Assembly: GCA_036005845.1 (NCBI GenBank)
Contig: DASYQD010000050.1
Location: 1-12,751 of the forward strand
Direction of reading: 5' to 3'
Source of the DNA: DASYQD01 sp036005845
GTDB taxonomy: Bacteria > Acidobacteriota > Thermoanaerobaculia > Multivoradales > JAIOJS01
Length of the DNA: 12,751 nucleotides
How positions within the stretch are numbered: position 1 is the first letter of the stretch; each line of letters begins with the position of its first letter. Both the position numbers and the translations under genes were made by a program. Shown piece by piece: positions 1 to 8,170 of the stretch. Below the pieces are notes generated by a model. It had not been told where the DNA came from. It searched no databases and saw only the letters and a list, made by a program, of their open reading frames with translations.

Positions 1-274
1 GCCGCACCGGCGAGCGCGCCTTGGCGCACAGCCGCTCGACGCGTCCGGGCGTGTCGTCGCCCGAGAGCGTCGTCAGGTCCATGCAGCGCACGGCGTGGAG
101 GAGCCACGCCGCCTGCCACGCCTTCTTCACCGTGCGGCGGGTGGTGAGGGTGGCCGTGCGCCGCTCGATGGCGCTCTTGTTGACCTGCACGCCGCGCAGC
201 CAGTCGAGCTCGAGCGGCGTGCCGGGATTGCGCGCGCCCAGGATCGCGGCCAGCGACGGCGACTCCTGCAACAT
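1..274 (-). CDS. deoC: Deoxyribose-phosphate aldolase, N-terminal part (runs off the left edge)
   Basis: Translating the minus strand from the ATG at 274-272 gives 91 codons with no stop before the window edge. The protein begins MLQESPSLAAILGARNPG and contains the stretches RRTVKKAWQAAWLLHAVRCM and DLTTLSGDDTPGRVERLCAKA. These match, from memory, the N-terminal region of the long DeoC/DERA type, which cleaves 2-deoxyribose 5-phosphate to glyceraldehyde 3-phosphate and acetaldehyde in the cytoplasm during deoxynucleoside catabolism. The catalytic lysines lie in the missing C-terminal part, so activity cannot be judged. The start is preceded by a weak AGGG about seven bases upstream. The gene diverges from the lipoprotein gene at 352 across a 77-bp gap that should hold both promoters. 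I could not pick a convincing -35/-10 pair there. The family call is fairly secure and the exact start less so. Confidence 0.85.
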   Translation of the reverse strand, partial: MLQESPSLAAILGARNPGTPLELDWLRGVQVNKSAIERRTATLTTRRTVKKAWQAAWLLHAVRCMDLTTLSGDDTPGRVERLCAKARSPVR

Positions 275-351
275 GACGCGCCCTATCTTAGTCGCGTTAG
301 GATGACGGCGAGAACGCGCCCGCACCCCACCCGCCGCTCCCGGAGGTGACC

Positions 352-1011
352 ATGACCCGCCGCAGGCTTCCCTGGTCCACGTTCTCTTGGTCCACGCTCT
401 CCTGGTTCGTGTTCTCCTGCTTGCTCCTGCCCGTCCTCTTCGCCGCGTGCACGAAGCCGCAGGCCGAGCCCGCCCAGCCGGCGCCAGCCGGCGGCGTCGG
501 CGTCGCGGCCGGCGCCGGCGACAACGCGCCGGCCGGCGCCGCCGCGGCACCAGCACCCGCGACTGCGGAAGCTCCCGCGCCGGCAGCCGCGGCTCCCGCT
601 GCAGTCGCAGCGCCTGCTCCCGCCGGCACCGTGCTCGCCAGCCAGGACACCAACTGGCAGGGCGTCGTCGCCGAGGTGACCGAGCTGCGGCGCAAGGGCA
701 ACACGATCACCGCCAAGGTGCGGCTGCGCAACGGCGGCGCCGACGAGCAGCAGACCGAGGTGCAGTTCAACGAGGTGTACCTGATGGACGCGCCGAACGC
801 CAAGAAGTACGAGGTGCTGAGAGACGAGAAGGGCACCTACGTCGCCTCTTTGCGCAGCGGCTGGAACGACCGCTGGTACGACCGCCTCAAGCCGGCGCAG
901 AGCTACCTGCTGTGGATGAAGTTCCCGGCGCCGCCCGCCGACGTCCACACCATCACGCTGCAGCTCCCCAGCATGCCGCCGTTCGAGGACCTCGCCATCC
1001 AGGACGGCTGA
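352..1011 (+). CDS. Predicted lipoprotein with Ala/Pro linker and C-terminal beta-rich domain
   Basis: The ATG at 352 sits five bases after a GGAGG ribosome-binding site (342-346), which favours it over the in-frame GTG at 346. The 219-residue product starts with an Arg-rich n-region and a hydrophobic segment ending LLLPVLFAAC, so Cys33 is the likely lipidated residue. Phe at -3 makes the lipobox imperfect. Residues about 34-97 are a low-complexity Ala/Pro/Gly linker. The last 120 residues form a folded-looking region with alternating hydrophobic strands (GVVAEVTELRRKGNTITAKV, then a SYLLWMKFPAPP segment) that resembles a small immunoglobulin-like beta sandwich. I do not recognise a named family. 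The next gene, encoding an OmpA-like protein, starts one base after this stop, so the two are almost certainly co-transcribed, and a role in the outer membrane or cell wall is inferred from that. The signal peptide contains a 15-bp tandem repeat. Confidence 0.75.
   Translation: MTRRRLPWSTFSWSTLSWFVFSCLLLPVLFAACTKPQAEPAQPAPAGGVGVAAGAGDNAPAGAAAAPAPATAEAPAPAAAAPAAVAAPAPAGTVLASQDTNWQGVVAEVTELRRKGNTITAKVRLRNGGADEQQTEVQFNEVYLMDAPNAKKYEVLRDEKGTYVASLRSGWNDRWYDRLKPAQSYLLWMKFPAPPADVHTITLQLPSMPPFEDLAIQDG
373..417 (+). repeat. Three 15-bp tandem repeats inside a signal-peptide coding region
   Basis: Three consecutive 15-bp units lie at 373-387, 388-402 and 403-417. The first two differ at only two positions (TGGTCCACGTTCTCT and TGGTCCACGCTCTCC). 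The third is more diverged (TGGTTCGTGTTCTCC). Each encodes one five-residue unit: WSTFS, WSTLS, WFVFS. The period is a multiple of three, so gain or loss of a unit keeps the frame and only changes the length of the hydrophobic segment. Confidence 0.8.
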
Positions 1012-1012
1012 G

Positions 1013-1645
1013 ATGAGGCGCGCGCTGCTCGCCGCCGCATTGGCGATGGCCGTCGCCGGCGCGGCACTCGCCGCCGACGCGCCGTACGTCGATCCCTGGG
1101 ATGCGACGACCACCGCGGCCGCCGAGGCCGCGGTCGCCCGGCTCGGCGCCAAGCGCGCGCTCGAGATCGTCGCCGCGGTGCGCACGATCCCTGCCCTCGC
1201 GGTCGGTATCGAGGGGCGCGGCAGAGGCATCGTCGCCACCGTGCAGCAGCTCGAGCAGGCCAAGCGCGACCTCGGCGCCGAGGAGACGGCGCTGGTGGTG
1301 AAGGTCGAGCTGCCCGCCGACGTGCTCTTCGATTTCGACAAGGCCGACATCCGCTCCGACGCCGCCACCGCGCTGGCGCAGCTCGCCACCATCATCGCCG
1401 CCTATCCGAACGGCCGCGTCGAGCTGTTCGGCCACACCGACTCGAAAGGCGACGACGCCTACAACCAGCGCCTCTCCGAACGGCGCGCGCAATCGGTGGC
1501 GAGCTGGCTGGCAAGCAAGCACGGCGTGGACCCGGCGCGCATGACGACGCGCGGCCTGGGCGAGACGAAGCCGGTCGCCGATAACGGTACCGACGAAGGC
1601 CGGCAGAAGAACCGCAGAGTCGAAGCGATCGTGCACAAGCACTAG
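1013..1645 (+). CDS. OmpA-like peptidoglycan-binding protein
   Basis: This 210-residue protein has a Sec signal peptide (MRRALLAAALAMAVAGAALA, likely cut after Ala20), a short helical region of about 70 residues, and a C-terminal OmpA domain (about 100-208). Family hallmarks are visible: VLFDFDKADIR at 104-114, GHTDSKG at 140-146, NQRLSERRAQSV at 151-162 and NRRVE at 200-204. Asp143 and Arg158 have the spacing of the pair that binds diaminopimelate in E. coli OmpA. The protein probably sits in the periplasm, non-covalently holding peptidoglycan, perhaps tied to the outer membrane through the upstream lipoprotein. There is no beta-barrel and no lipobox, so it is neither full OmpA nor Pal. The ATG lies one base after the previous stop, which indicates an operon. 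A large inverted repeat follows the stop and may end the transcript. Confidence 0.88.
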   Translation: MRRALLAAALAMAVAGAALAADAPYVDPWDATTTAAAEAAVARLGAKRALEIVAAVRTIPALAVGIEGRGRGIVATVQQLEQAKRDLGAEETALVVKVELPADVLFDFDKADIRSDAATALAQLATIIAAYPNGRVELFGHTDSKGDDAYNQRLSERRAQSVASWLASKHGVDPARMTTRGLGETKPVADNGTDEGRQKNRRVEAIVHKH

Positions 1646-1653
1646 GCCCTAGT

Positions 1654-1748
1654 CGCGCCACGATCGAGATCGCTTCGCTGCGCTCGCGATGACAGTCAGG
1701 CGTCATCGCGAGGAGCGGAGCGACGAAGCGATCTCGATGCCTGGCGCG
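1654..1748. repeat. REP-like intergenic inverted repeat
   Basis: The interval between the OmpA-like gene and the penicillin-binding protein gene is mostly one long imperfect palindrome. The arm at 1662-1693 (GATCGAGATCGCTTCG, then GCGATGAC) pairs with 1702-1738 (GTCATCGCGAGGAGCGGAGC, then GAAGCGATCTCGAT), with a loop of about eight bases. An outer pair CGCGCCA (1654-1660) and TGGCGCG (1742-1748) extends the stem. The right arm has the look of a dispersed intergenic repeat seen in many unrelated bacterial genomes, whose spurious translation reads HREERSDEAI; that recognition is from memory. It could act as a transcript end or RNA-stability hairpin. There is no U-tract. Confidence 0.75.
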
Positions 1749-1792
1749 GCAGCACGCCGCCGGGTGGCAAGTTCCTTGCTCCCGCGACGAGC

Positions 1793-4516
1793 GTGCAACC
1801 AACGCCGCCGCCTCGCCGCCCCGGTCCGCCGGTACGCTCGGACCCCAATCGCGTCGTGTGGCCGCGGCGCGGCGCGCCGCAGCAGCCTATACAGCCAGCG
1901 CCGCCGCCGGCCCAGCCGCCGTCCGTGGTGCCGCCGCTGCCGCCTCGTCAGACACCACCGCACCAGCCCTACTTCGACTGGCGCCGCGCCGCCCGCGTCG
2001 GCGCGATCCTCGGCGTCGCGCTGCTGCTCGGCGGCGGCATCGCCTGGACGCGTTGCGGCATCCGCGGCTGCCCCGACGTCGGCCGCCTCGCCGCGTACCA
2101 GCCCGACGGCGCGCCGATGGTGCTCGACCGCTACGGCCGCGAGGTCGGCTCGCTGACGCTGATCAACCGCACGATCGTCAAGCTCAAGGACCTGCCGCCC
2201 CACGTCGCCGAGGCGTTCATCGCCGTCGAGGACAAGCGCTTCCGCCAGCACCACGGCATCGATCCGCGGCGCATCGTCGGCGCCCTGCTCGCCGACCTGC
2301 GCGCCGGCGGCATCCGCGAAGGCTCGAGCACGATCACCATGCAGCTGGCGCGCAACCTCTTCCCCGAGCGCATCCCGGGGCAGAACCAGACCTTCTCGCG
2401 CAAGCTGCTCGAGGCGCGCGTCGCCGGCTCGATCGAGCATACCTACAGCAAGGACGAGATCCTCGAGCTCTACTTGAATCACATCTACTTCGGCGGCGGC
2501 ACGCGCGGCATCGAGGCGGCGTCGCAGTACTACTTCCGGCATCCGGCCTCGCGACTCTCGCTCACCGAGGCGGCGCTGCTCGCCGCCATGCCCAAGGCGC
2601 CGACGCACTACGACCCGCGCCGCCACTACAAGCTCGCCCGCGAGCGCCGCGACCTCGTGCTGACGCTGATGGAAGAGCAGGGCCGCATCGACCACGCGAC
2701 CGCCGAGGCGGCGCGCCACCACAGCCTCGGCGTCACCCGGCGGCCGCGCAAGCTGGTGCCGCAGGAGCCCTTCGCCGGCTGGTTCCTCGAAGAGGTGCGC
2801 AGCCAACTCGAGGACCGCTTCGGCGACGGCTTCTACCGCGACCGCCTGCGCATCGTCACCACCCTCGATGCCAGCACGCAGCGCGCCGCCGAGGCCGAGC
2901 TCCACGCCCAGCTCACGCGCATCGAGAACGGCACCTGGGGCCGCTTCAGCGGCGCCCGCTACACGCCGGCGCAACAGGGCGACGAAGAGGGCACCGACTA
3001 CCTGCAGGGCGCCGCCATCTTCGTCGAGGCGAAGACCGGCGACGTGCTCGCCTGGGTGGGCGGCCGCGACTTCCGCCACTCGCGCTTCGACCGCGTCGAG
3101 CAGGCGCGGCGGCAGGTGGGCAGCTCCTTCAAGCCGTTCGTCTATGCAGCGGCGATCGCGGCCGGCGTCCCGCCGACACAGCGGCTGAGCGACGAGCCGC
3201 TCGAGATCCGCTTCACCGGCGGCGAGGTGTGGAAGCCGCGCAACTTCGGCGACTCCTACCTGCCGGTGGTCTCGGTGCGCGACGCGCTCGTGCAGTCGCG
3301 CAACGTCGCCACCGTGCGCCTCGCCGAGTCGGTGGGCATGCAGCGCATCGCCGACCTCGCCGAGGACGACGGCATGCCGAGCGTGCCGCTGCAGCCGTCG
3401 TCGGCGCTCGGCGCCTCGTCGGCGACGCCGCTCGAGCTCACCCGCGCCTACACCGCCTTCGCCAACCTCGGCACGCAGGTGAGCCCGCGCTTCATCCTGC
3501 GCGTCGAAGACCCCGACGGCAACGTGCTGTGGAATGCCGATGAGAACGACGTGCGCAGCAAGGAGGTGCTCGATCCGGCGGTGGCCTACATCGTCACCGA
3601 CCTGCTGCGCGACGCCGTGCGCCGCGGCACCGGCATGCCCGCCGCCGCCGTCGGCCTGCCGGTGCAGGCGGCCGGCAAGACCGGCACCACCAACGAACGG
3701 CAGGACGTCTGGTTCACCGGCTACACGCCCGACGTCGTCGGCACCGTGTGGATGGGCTTCGACCAGCCGCACACGATCGTGCCGGGCGCCAGCGGCGGCA
3801 CGCTGGCGGCGCCCGTGTGGGGGCGCATCGTGCGCAACCTCTACGGCCACCGCCGCAATCCCGGCGGCTGGGGCGTGCCGAGCGGCGTCGTGCAGCGCAT
3901 GGTCGACGCGGTGACCGGCGACGTGCTCGGCGACGGCTGCCCGCCGGCGTCGGGGCGCAGCTACCGCGAAGTGTTCCTCTCCGGCGCCGAGCCGCCGACC
4001 GTCTGCCCGAGCGGCGGCATGGGCTGGTGGCAGCGAGTGCAGGGCTGGTTCGGAAACAGCCCCTATCCGCTTCCGGAAGCGGAGCCGACGCCGGAGCTCG
4101 AGCCGCTGCCGTCGCTGCCGCCCGACGTCGAATCGTTGCCGATCGGCGACAGCACGACCGGCAGCGAGCCGACCACCGCGCCCGACCTGACGCCCTACGC
4201 GCCCAGCCGCGAAGGACAGACGGAGCCGGAGCCCGGCAACACGGCGCCGGGTGGCAACAAGCTGCCGCCGGTCGAGCCGAACGTCGCCCCTCCGGCGCCC
4301 GCCACGCCGCCGCATCCGCAACCGCCGCGGACGCTGCCTCCCGTGCAGTCGGCGCCGCCGCCGGCGGCCCAGCCGAGTACGGCGCCAGCGGAGCCGGAGA
4401 AGCCCGCCGAGCCGAGCGAGCCCGAGCCGGCAGCCGAGCCGACGGCGACGCCGCCGATGGTCGGCGCAGGGCACGCGCCTGCGCGCGCCGTGCACTTGGC
4501 GGCTTTGCGGCCATAG
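1793..4516 (+). CDS. Class A penicillin-binding protein (bifunctional transglycosylase/transpeptidase, PBP1a-like)
   Basis: This enzyme polymerises lipid II into glycan strands and cross-links the stem peptides on the periplasmic face of the inner membrane. The order is: a Pro-rich cytoplasmic tail (1-60), one membrane segment (about 68-86), a GT51 glycosyltransferase (about 105-295) and a transpeptidase (about 400-685). GT51 motifs are VEDKRF with catalytic Glu146, EGSSTITMQLARNLF (176-190), and RKLLEARVAGSIE with LELYLNHIYFGGGTRGI. Transpeptidase motifs are S444-x-x-K447 (GSSFKPF), S502-R-N504 and K629-T-G631. All catalytic residues are present. The last 150 residues are an unusual Pro/Glu/Ala-rich periplasmic tail. 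The GTG at 1793 is the first possible start in the frame and has only a weak ribosome site. In-frame GTG codons occur further in, so the Pro-rich N-terminus could be shorter. At 907 residues it is somewhat longer than typical family members because of the two tails. Confidence 0.93.
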   Translation: MQPTPPPRRPGPPVRSDPNRVVWPRRGAPQQPIQPAPPPAQPPSVVPPLPPRQTPPHQPYFDWRRAARVGAILGVALLLGGGIAWTRCGIRGCPDVGRLAAYQPDGAPMVLDRYGREVGSLTLINRTIVKLKDLPPHVAEAFIAVEDKRFRQHHGIDPRRIVGALLADLRAGGIREGSSTITMQLARNLFPERIPGQNQTFSRKLLEARVAGSIEHTYSKDEILELYLNHIYFGGGTRGIEAASQYYFRHPASRLSLTEAALLAAMPKAPTHYDPRRHYKLARERRDLVLTLMEEQGRIDHATAEAARHHSLGVTRRPRKLVPQEPFAGWFLEEVRSQLEDRFGDGFYRDRLRIVTTLDASTQRAAEAELHAQLTRIENGTWGRFSGARYTPAQQGDEEGTDYLQGAAIFVEAKTGDVLAWVGGRDFRHSRFDRVEQARRQVGSSFKPFVYAAAIAAGVPPTQRLSDEPLEIRFTGGEVWKPRNFGDSYLPVVSVRDALVQSRNVATVRLAESVGMQRIADLAEDDGMPSVPLQPSSALGASSATPLELTRAYTAFANLGTQVSPRFILRVEDPDGNVLWNADENDVRSKEVLDPAVAYIVTDLLRDAVRRGTGMPAAAVGLPVQAAGKTGTTNERQDVWFTGYTPDVVGTVWMGFDQPHTIVPGASGGTLAAPVWGRIVRNLYGHRRNPGGWGVPSGVVQRMVDAVTGDVLGDGCPPASGRSYREVFLSGAEPPTVCPSGGMGWWQRVQGWFGNSPYPLPEAEPTPELEPLPSLPPDVESLPIGDSTTGSEPTTAPDLTPYAPSREGQTEPEPGNTAPGGNKLPPVEPNVAPPAPATPPHPQPPRTLPPVQSAPPPAAQPSTAPAEPEKPAEPSEPEPAAEPTATPPMVGAGHAPARAVHLAALRP

Positions 4517-4570
4517 CTCCGGCGCGGGCGTGGCCCGCAACCGCGACTCTCCGCTGACGTATCTACAGGG

Positions 4571-5140
4571 ATGGTGCGCGACGGGGGACGCTCCGCGTCG
4601 AGATCGGGCCGCGAGCTGACGATCGCCTCGACCTGGGACGGCCAGGCGATCGGGCCCGACGAGCAGGCACTGGTACGGCTGCGCCTCACCGCGCGCGACC
4701 TGCACCTCGCCGTCAGCGCGCCCTTCCACGGCGACCCGCGGCCGCGCGGCGAGCCGCGCTCGACGCCGCGGCTGTGGGAGCACGAAGTCGTCGAGCTCTT
4801 CGTCGCCGGCGAGGCGGTCGGCGGCGCCATCCCCTACACCGAGATCGAGCTGTCGCCGTGGAGCCACCACCTCGTGCTGCGGCTCCACGGCGTCCGCCGC
4901 ATCGTCGCCTCGGGGCTGCCGATCGACTTCCGCGCCCGCCGCCGCGGCGCGCGCTGGCTGGGCGCCGCACACCTCGACCTCGCGCTCTTGCCGGCGCTGC
5001 CCTGGCGCGCCAACGCCTTCGCCATCCACGGCCGCGGCGAGCAGCGTCGCTACCTGGCGGCGCACGCGCTGCCCGGCGAGCGGCCCGACTTCCACCAGCC
5101 CGAACGCTTTCCGCCGCTGGCGATCGCCGGCGCGCAGTAA
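4571..5140 (+). CDS. UPF0462 (C4orf33-like) family protein
   Basis: The 189-residue product matches, from memory, the pattern of the human C4orf33/UPF0462 family along its length: TWDG (21-24), LHLAVSAPFHGDPRPRGEP (44-62), LWEHEVVELF (68-77), YTEIELSPWSHHLVLRLHG (89-107), LPIDFR (116-121), FAIHG (150-154) and PDFHQPERF (172-180). The fold is likely a carbohydrate-binding-like beta sandwich related to CBM9/DOMON modules. No enzymatic activity is known to me and there is no signal peptide. The ATG at 4571 follows directly on an ACAGGG stretch, which is too close for a good ribosome site. GTG at 4574 is an alternative, and the first 15-20 residues may not be native. It lies 54 bp after the penicillin-binding protein gene on the same strand, so read-through is possible. 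A functional link is not evident. Confidence 0.72.
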   Translation: MVRDGGRSASRSGRELTIASTWDGQAIGPDEQALVRLRLTARDLHLAVSAPFHGDPRPRGEPRSTPRLWEHEVVELFVAGEAVGGAIPYTEIELSPWSHHLVLRLHGVRRIVASGLPIDFRARRRGARWLGAAHLDLALLPALPWRANAFAIHGRGEQRRYLAAHALPGERPDFHQPERFPPLAIAGAQ

Positions 5141-5196
5141 GCTCGGACGGCGGCGGCACCGGATTCGCACGCCGCACGACTGTGAAGGGAGGCAGG

Positions 5197-5805
5197 ATGA
5201 TCCGAAGATCGCTGATGACCGTGGCCGCCGCGACGCTCGCGTTCGCGAGCGGCGCATGCCAGCCGGCCAATCAACCCATGAACGAGACCGCGGGCACCAC
5301 GACGTCCGCCGCGGCACCCGCGGCAACGGCCACCGTCGCGAGCTCCCCGGCGACCTCGGCCGCACCCGCGCCCGCTCCGGCGGCGCCCGCCGCGCAGCCG
5401 GCGCCACGCAGCGAGGAGATCGCCATGGCCCAAACGACGCCGCTTCCCGGCACCACTGCCGAGGGAGCCGTTCCCACTGACCCCAGCGAGGTTCGCCGCA
5501 GCACGATCGAGGAGGTCGACGCCCTGCGCGAGTCTCACACCGGCGTCATCGTCGACGTGCGCGACGACGCCAGCTACAACATGGGCCACATCACGGGCGC
5601 CCTTCACATCCCGTACGCCGAGCTGGCGCAGCGGATCGCGGAGCTGCCGCGCGACAAGCCGATCGTCACCTATTGCGCTTGACACCAGGAAGCCACCAGC
5701 GCCCGTGCGGCGCTGCTGCTCCTGCAAAACGGCTACACCAACGTCAGCACGCTGCTCGGCGGCATCGCCGCCTGGCGGCAAGCCGGCCTACCAACGGAAC
5801 CCTGA
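5197..5805 (+). CDS. Lipid-anchored rhodanese, candidate selenoprotein with in-frame UGA
   Basis: Translation starts at ATG 5197, four bases after GGGAGG. Residues 1-21 look like a lipoprotein signal (LAFASGAC, Cys21). Residues 22-75 are an Ala/Pro/Thr linker. From about 95 a rhodanese domain follows: VIVDVRDDASYNMGHITGA (117-135), then PIVTYCA, where Cys160 is the expected persulfide-forming residue. Codon 162 (5680-5682) is TGA. The same frame continues for 40 codons to a second TGA at 5803-5805 and supplies the missing end of the domain, including HQEATSARAALLLLQNGY and LLGGIAAWRQAGLP. Many relatives have, as I recall, YC-x-C at this point, so the UGA replaces a Cys. A SECIS-like hairpin begins three bases downstream. 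I read it as a 202-residue envelope selenoprotein that handles sulfane sulfur or redox chemistry. The alternatives are a recent nonsense mutation or a TGC-to-TGA sequencing error. The rhodanese call is secure; the recoding is likely but unproven. Confidence 0.72.
5680..5724 (+). promoter_or_regulatory. Candidate selenocysteine codon (UGA) and bacterial SECIS hairpin
   Basis: The in-frame UGA is 5680-5682. Downstream, CAGCGCC (5697-5703) pairs perfectly with GGCGCUG (5709-5715) around the five-base loop CGUGC, which exposes G5705-U5706. The lower stem continues, with small bulges and one C-C mismatch, through CA (5694-5695) with UG (5717-5718), AG (5691-5692) with CU (5719-5720) and CAGG (5686-5689) with CCUG (5721-5724). 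The loop G is 23 nt after the last base of the UGA. From established knowledge, bacterial SECIS elements lie directly 3' of the UGA inside the coding region and carry a G or GU in the apical loop at about this distance for SelB binding. The pairing was worked out by eye, without an energy calculation. Confidence 0.6.
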
Positions 5806-5817
5806 CTCCGCTCTGGG

Positions 5818-5848
5818 CCCCTTTCTCCCCGGCGAGGGGAGAAAGGGG
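5818..5848. repeat. Perfect 13-bp inverted repeat between convergent genes
   Basis: CCCCTTTCTCCCC (5818-5830) and GGGGAGAAAGGGG (5836-5848) flank the loop GGCGA. The hairpin begins 12 bases after the rhodanese stop and lies between that gene and ettA, which point at each other. It could end transcription from either side, although no run of U follows on either strand. The sequence resembles a dispersed intergenic element common in high-GC proteobacteria, whose spurious translation gives SPARGERGWG; that recognition is from memory. Confidence 0.7.
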
Positions 5849-5866
5849 TTGGGGATAGAGGGGCGG

Positions 5867-5905
5867 CAGACCGAAACAGTCCGGTCTGGGGTGGGGGTTC
5901 TCCCC
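5867..5905 (-). terminator. Possible ettA transcript-end hairpins
   Basis: Two short hairpins follow the ettA stop on the minus strand. GGGG (5894-5897) pairs with CCCC (5902-5905) around a four-base loop. CAGACCG (5867-5873) pairs with CGGTCTG (5882-5888) around an eight-base loop. Neither is followed by a U-tract, so intrinsic termination is uncertain. Confidence 0.3.
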
Positions 5906-5907
5906 TC

Positions 5908-7590
<1,683 letters not shown>

Positions 7591-7653
7591 GCAGAAGCTC
7601 CTGGGGAATTGCGAAAGGAATCGCCGGCGGGCGCCGGCCGGGTTGGGCGCGCC

Positions 7654-8088
7654 ATGATCCCACATCGAAGCGGTGGGCGCGAGGTGCTCGTGGTCGGTGC
7701 GGCGATCGTGCGCGACGGCCGCTGCCTGGCCGCGCAACGCGGGCCGGCGATGCGACTGCCGGGCAAGTGGGAGTTCCCCGGCGGCAAGGTCGAGGAAGGC
7801 GAAGACCCGCGCGCCGCGCTCGCCCGCGAGGTGCGCGAGGAGCTGGGTCTCGAGATCGCCGTCGGCGAGCTGCTCGGTACCGGGCGCGACGGCGGTGGAG
7901 ATGCGGGCGGCGAGGTCGCGGTGCGGCTCGACGTCTATCTCGCCACCCTGATCGGCGGCGAGCTGAGCCTGCTCGAGCACGCCGATGTCCGATGGCTGAC
8001 GGCGGCCGAGCTCGACGCCGTGGACTGGGCCGCCGCCGATCGCCCGCTGCTGCCGCTTCTCCGCGAGCGGCTCGGCGGCGAGCTGTAA
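7654..8088 (+). CDS. mutT: MutT-like Nudix hydrolase ((deoxy)nucleoside triphosphate pyrophosphohydrolase)
   Basis: The 144-residue product carries a complete Nudix box G-x5-E-x7-REVREELGL at residues 44-66, inside the sequence LPGKWEFPGGKVEEGE that is characteristic of the MutT branch. Members of this branch hydrolyse oxidised nucleotides such as 8-oxo-dGTP to the monophosphate and so prevent A:T to C:G mutations. The cofactor-binding glutamates of REVREE are intact. The start at ATG 7654 has no good ribosome site. The GTG at 7684 is an in-frame alternative that would remove ten residues with little effect on the fold. The gene stands alone, divergent from ettA. A 15-bp palindrome covers its stop codon. 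Assignment to the MutT group is firm, while the true substrate could be another modified nucleotide. Confidence 0.88.
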   Translation: MIPHRSGGREVLVVGAAIVRDGRCLAAQRGPAMRLPGKWEFPGGKVEEGEDPRAALAREVREELGLEIAVGELLGTGRDGGGDAGGEVAVRLDVYLATLIGGELSLLEHADVRWLTAAELDAVDWAAADRPLLPLLRERLGGEL

Positions 8089-8097
8089 CGGTTACAG
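8083..8097. repeat. 15-bp palindrome over the mutT stop codon
   Basis: CTGTAAC and GTTACAG are perfect seven-base arms around one central G (8090). The TAA stop of the Nudix gene lies inside the left arm. The site is about 100 bp upstream of the predicted start of the sigma-54-like promoter at 8171, which is where activators of sigma-54 promoters usually bind. A role as an activator or repressor site is inference from symmetry and position only. Confidence 0.5.
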
Positions 8098-8170
8098 GTC
8101 TACTGCTCCGCTTTACAAGCTGGCCACGTCGAGCGGCCTCACCTCCCGGCGGGGCCGAGGGCGACAACCC

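Noticed and set aside
275..351. TAAGAT on the minus strand (290-285) and TAGGAT on the plus strand (298-303) as -10 boxes for the divergent genes
   Set aside because: No acceptable -35 element lies at the right distance from either one.
4453..4513. The last 20 codons of the penicillin-binding protein as an inserted dispersed repeat
   Set aside because: The sequence is hairpin-prone and breaks the Pro/Glu pattern, but there is no second copy in the window to support a repeat.
1703..5407. A very long minus-strand open frame opposite the penicillin-binding protein and neighbouring genes
   Set aside because: It is Arg/Ala-rich without recognisable domains and lies opposite genes with clear motifs. 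Long antisense frames are common in high-GC DNA.
5683..5805. Reading the rhodanese as a 161-residue protein that ends at 5682, with the rest non-coding
   Set aside because: The codons after the UGA complete the rhodanese domain in the same frame without any shift, and a hairpin follows the UGA as expected for selenocysteine insertion. Truncation is kept only as the alternative.
8083..8097. The palindrome as a NifA or NorR binding site
   Set aside because: The spacing is TGT-N7-ACA, not the TGT-N10-ACA of NifA. It meets the loose GT-N7-AC outline of NorR, but the inner bases do not match what I recall of that site, and there is no nitric-oxide gene nearby.
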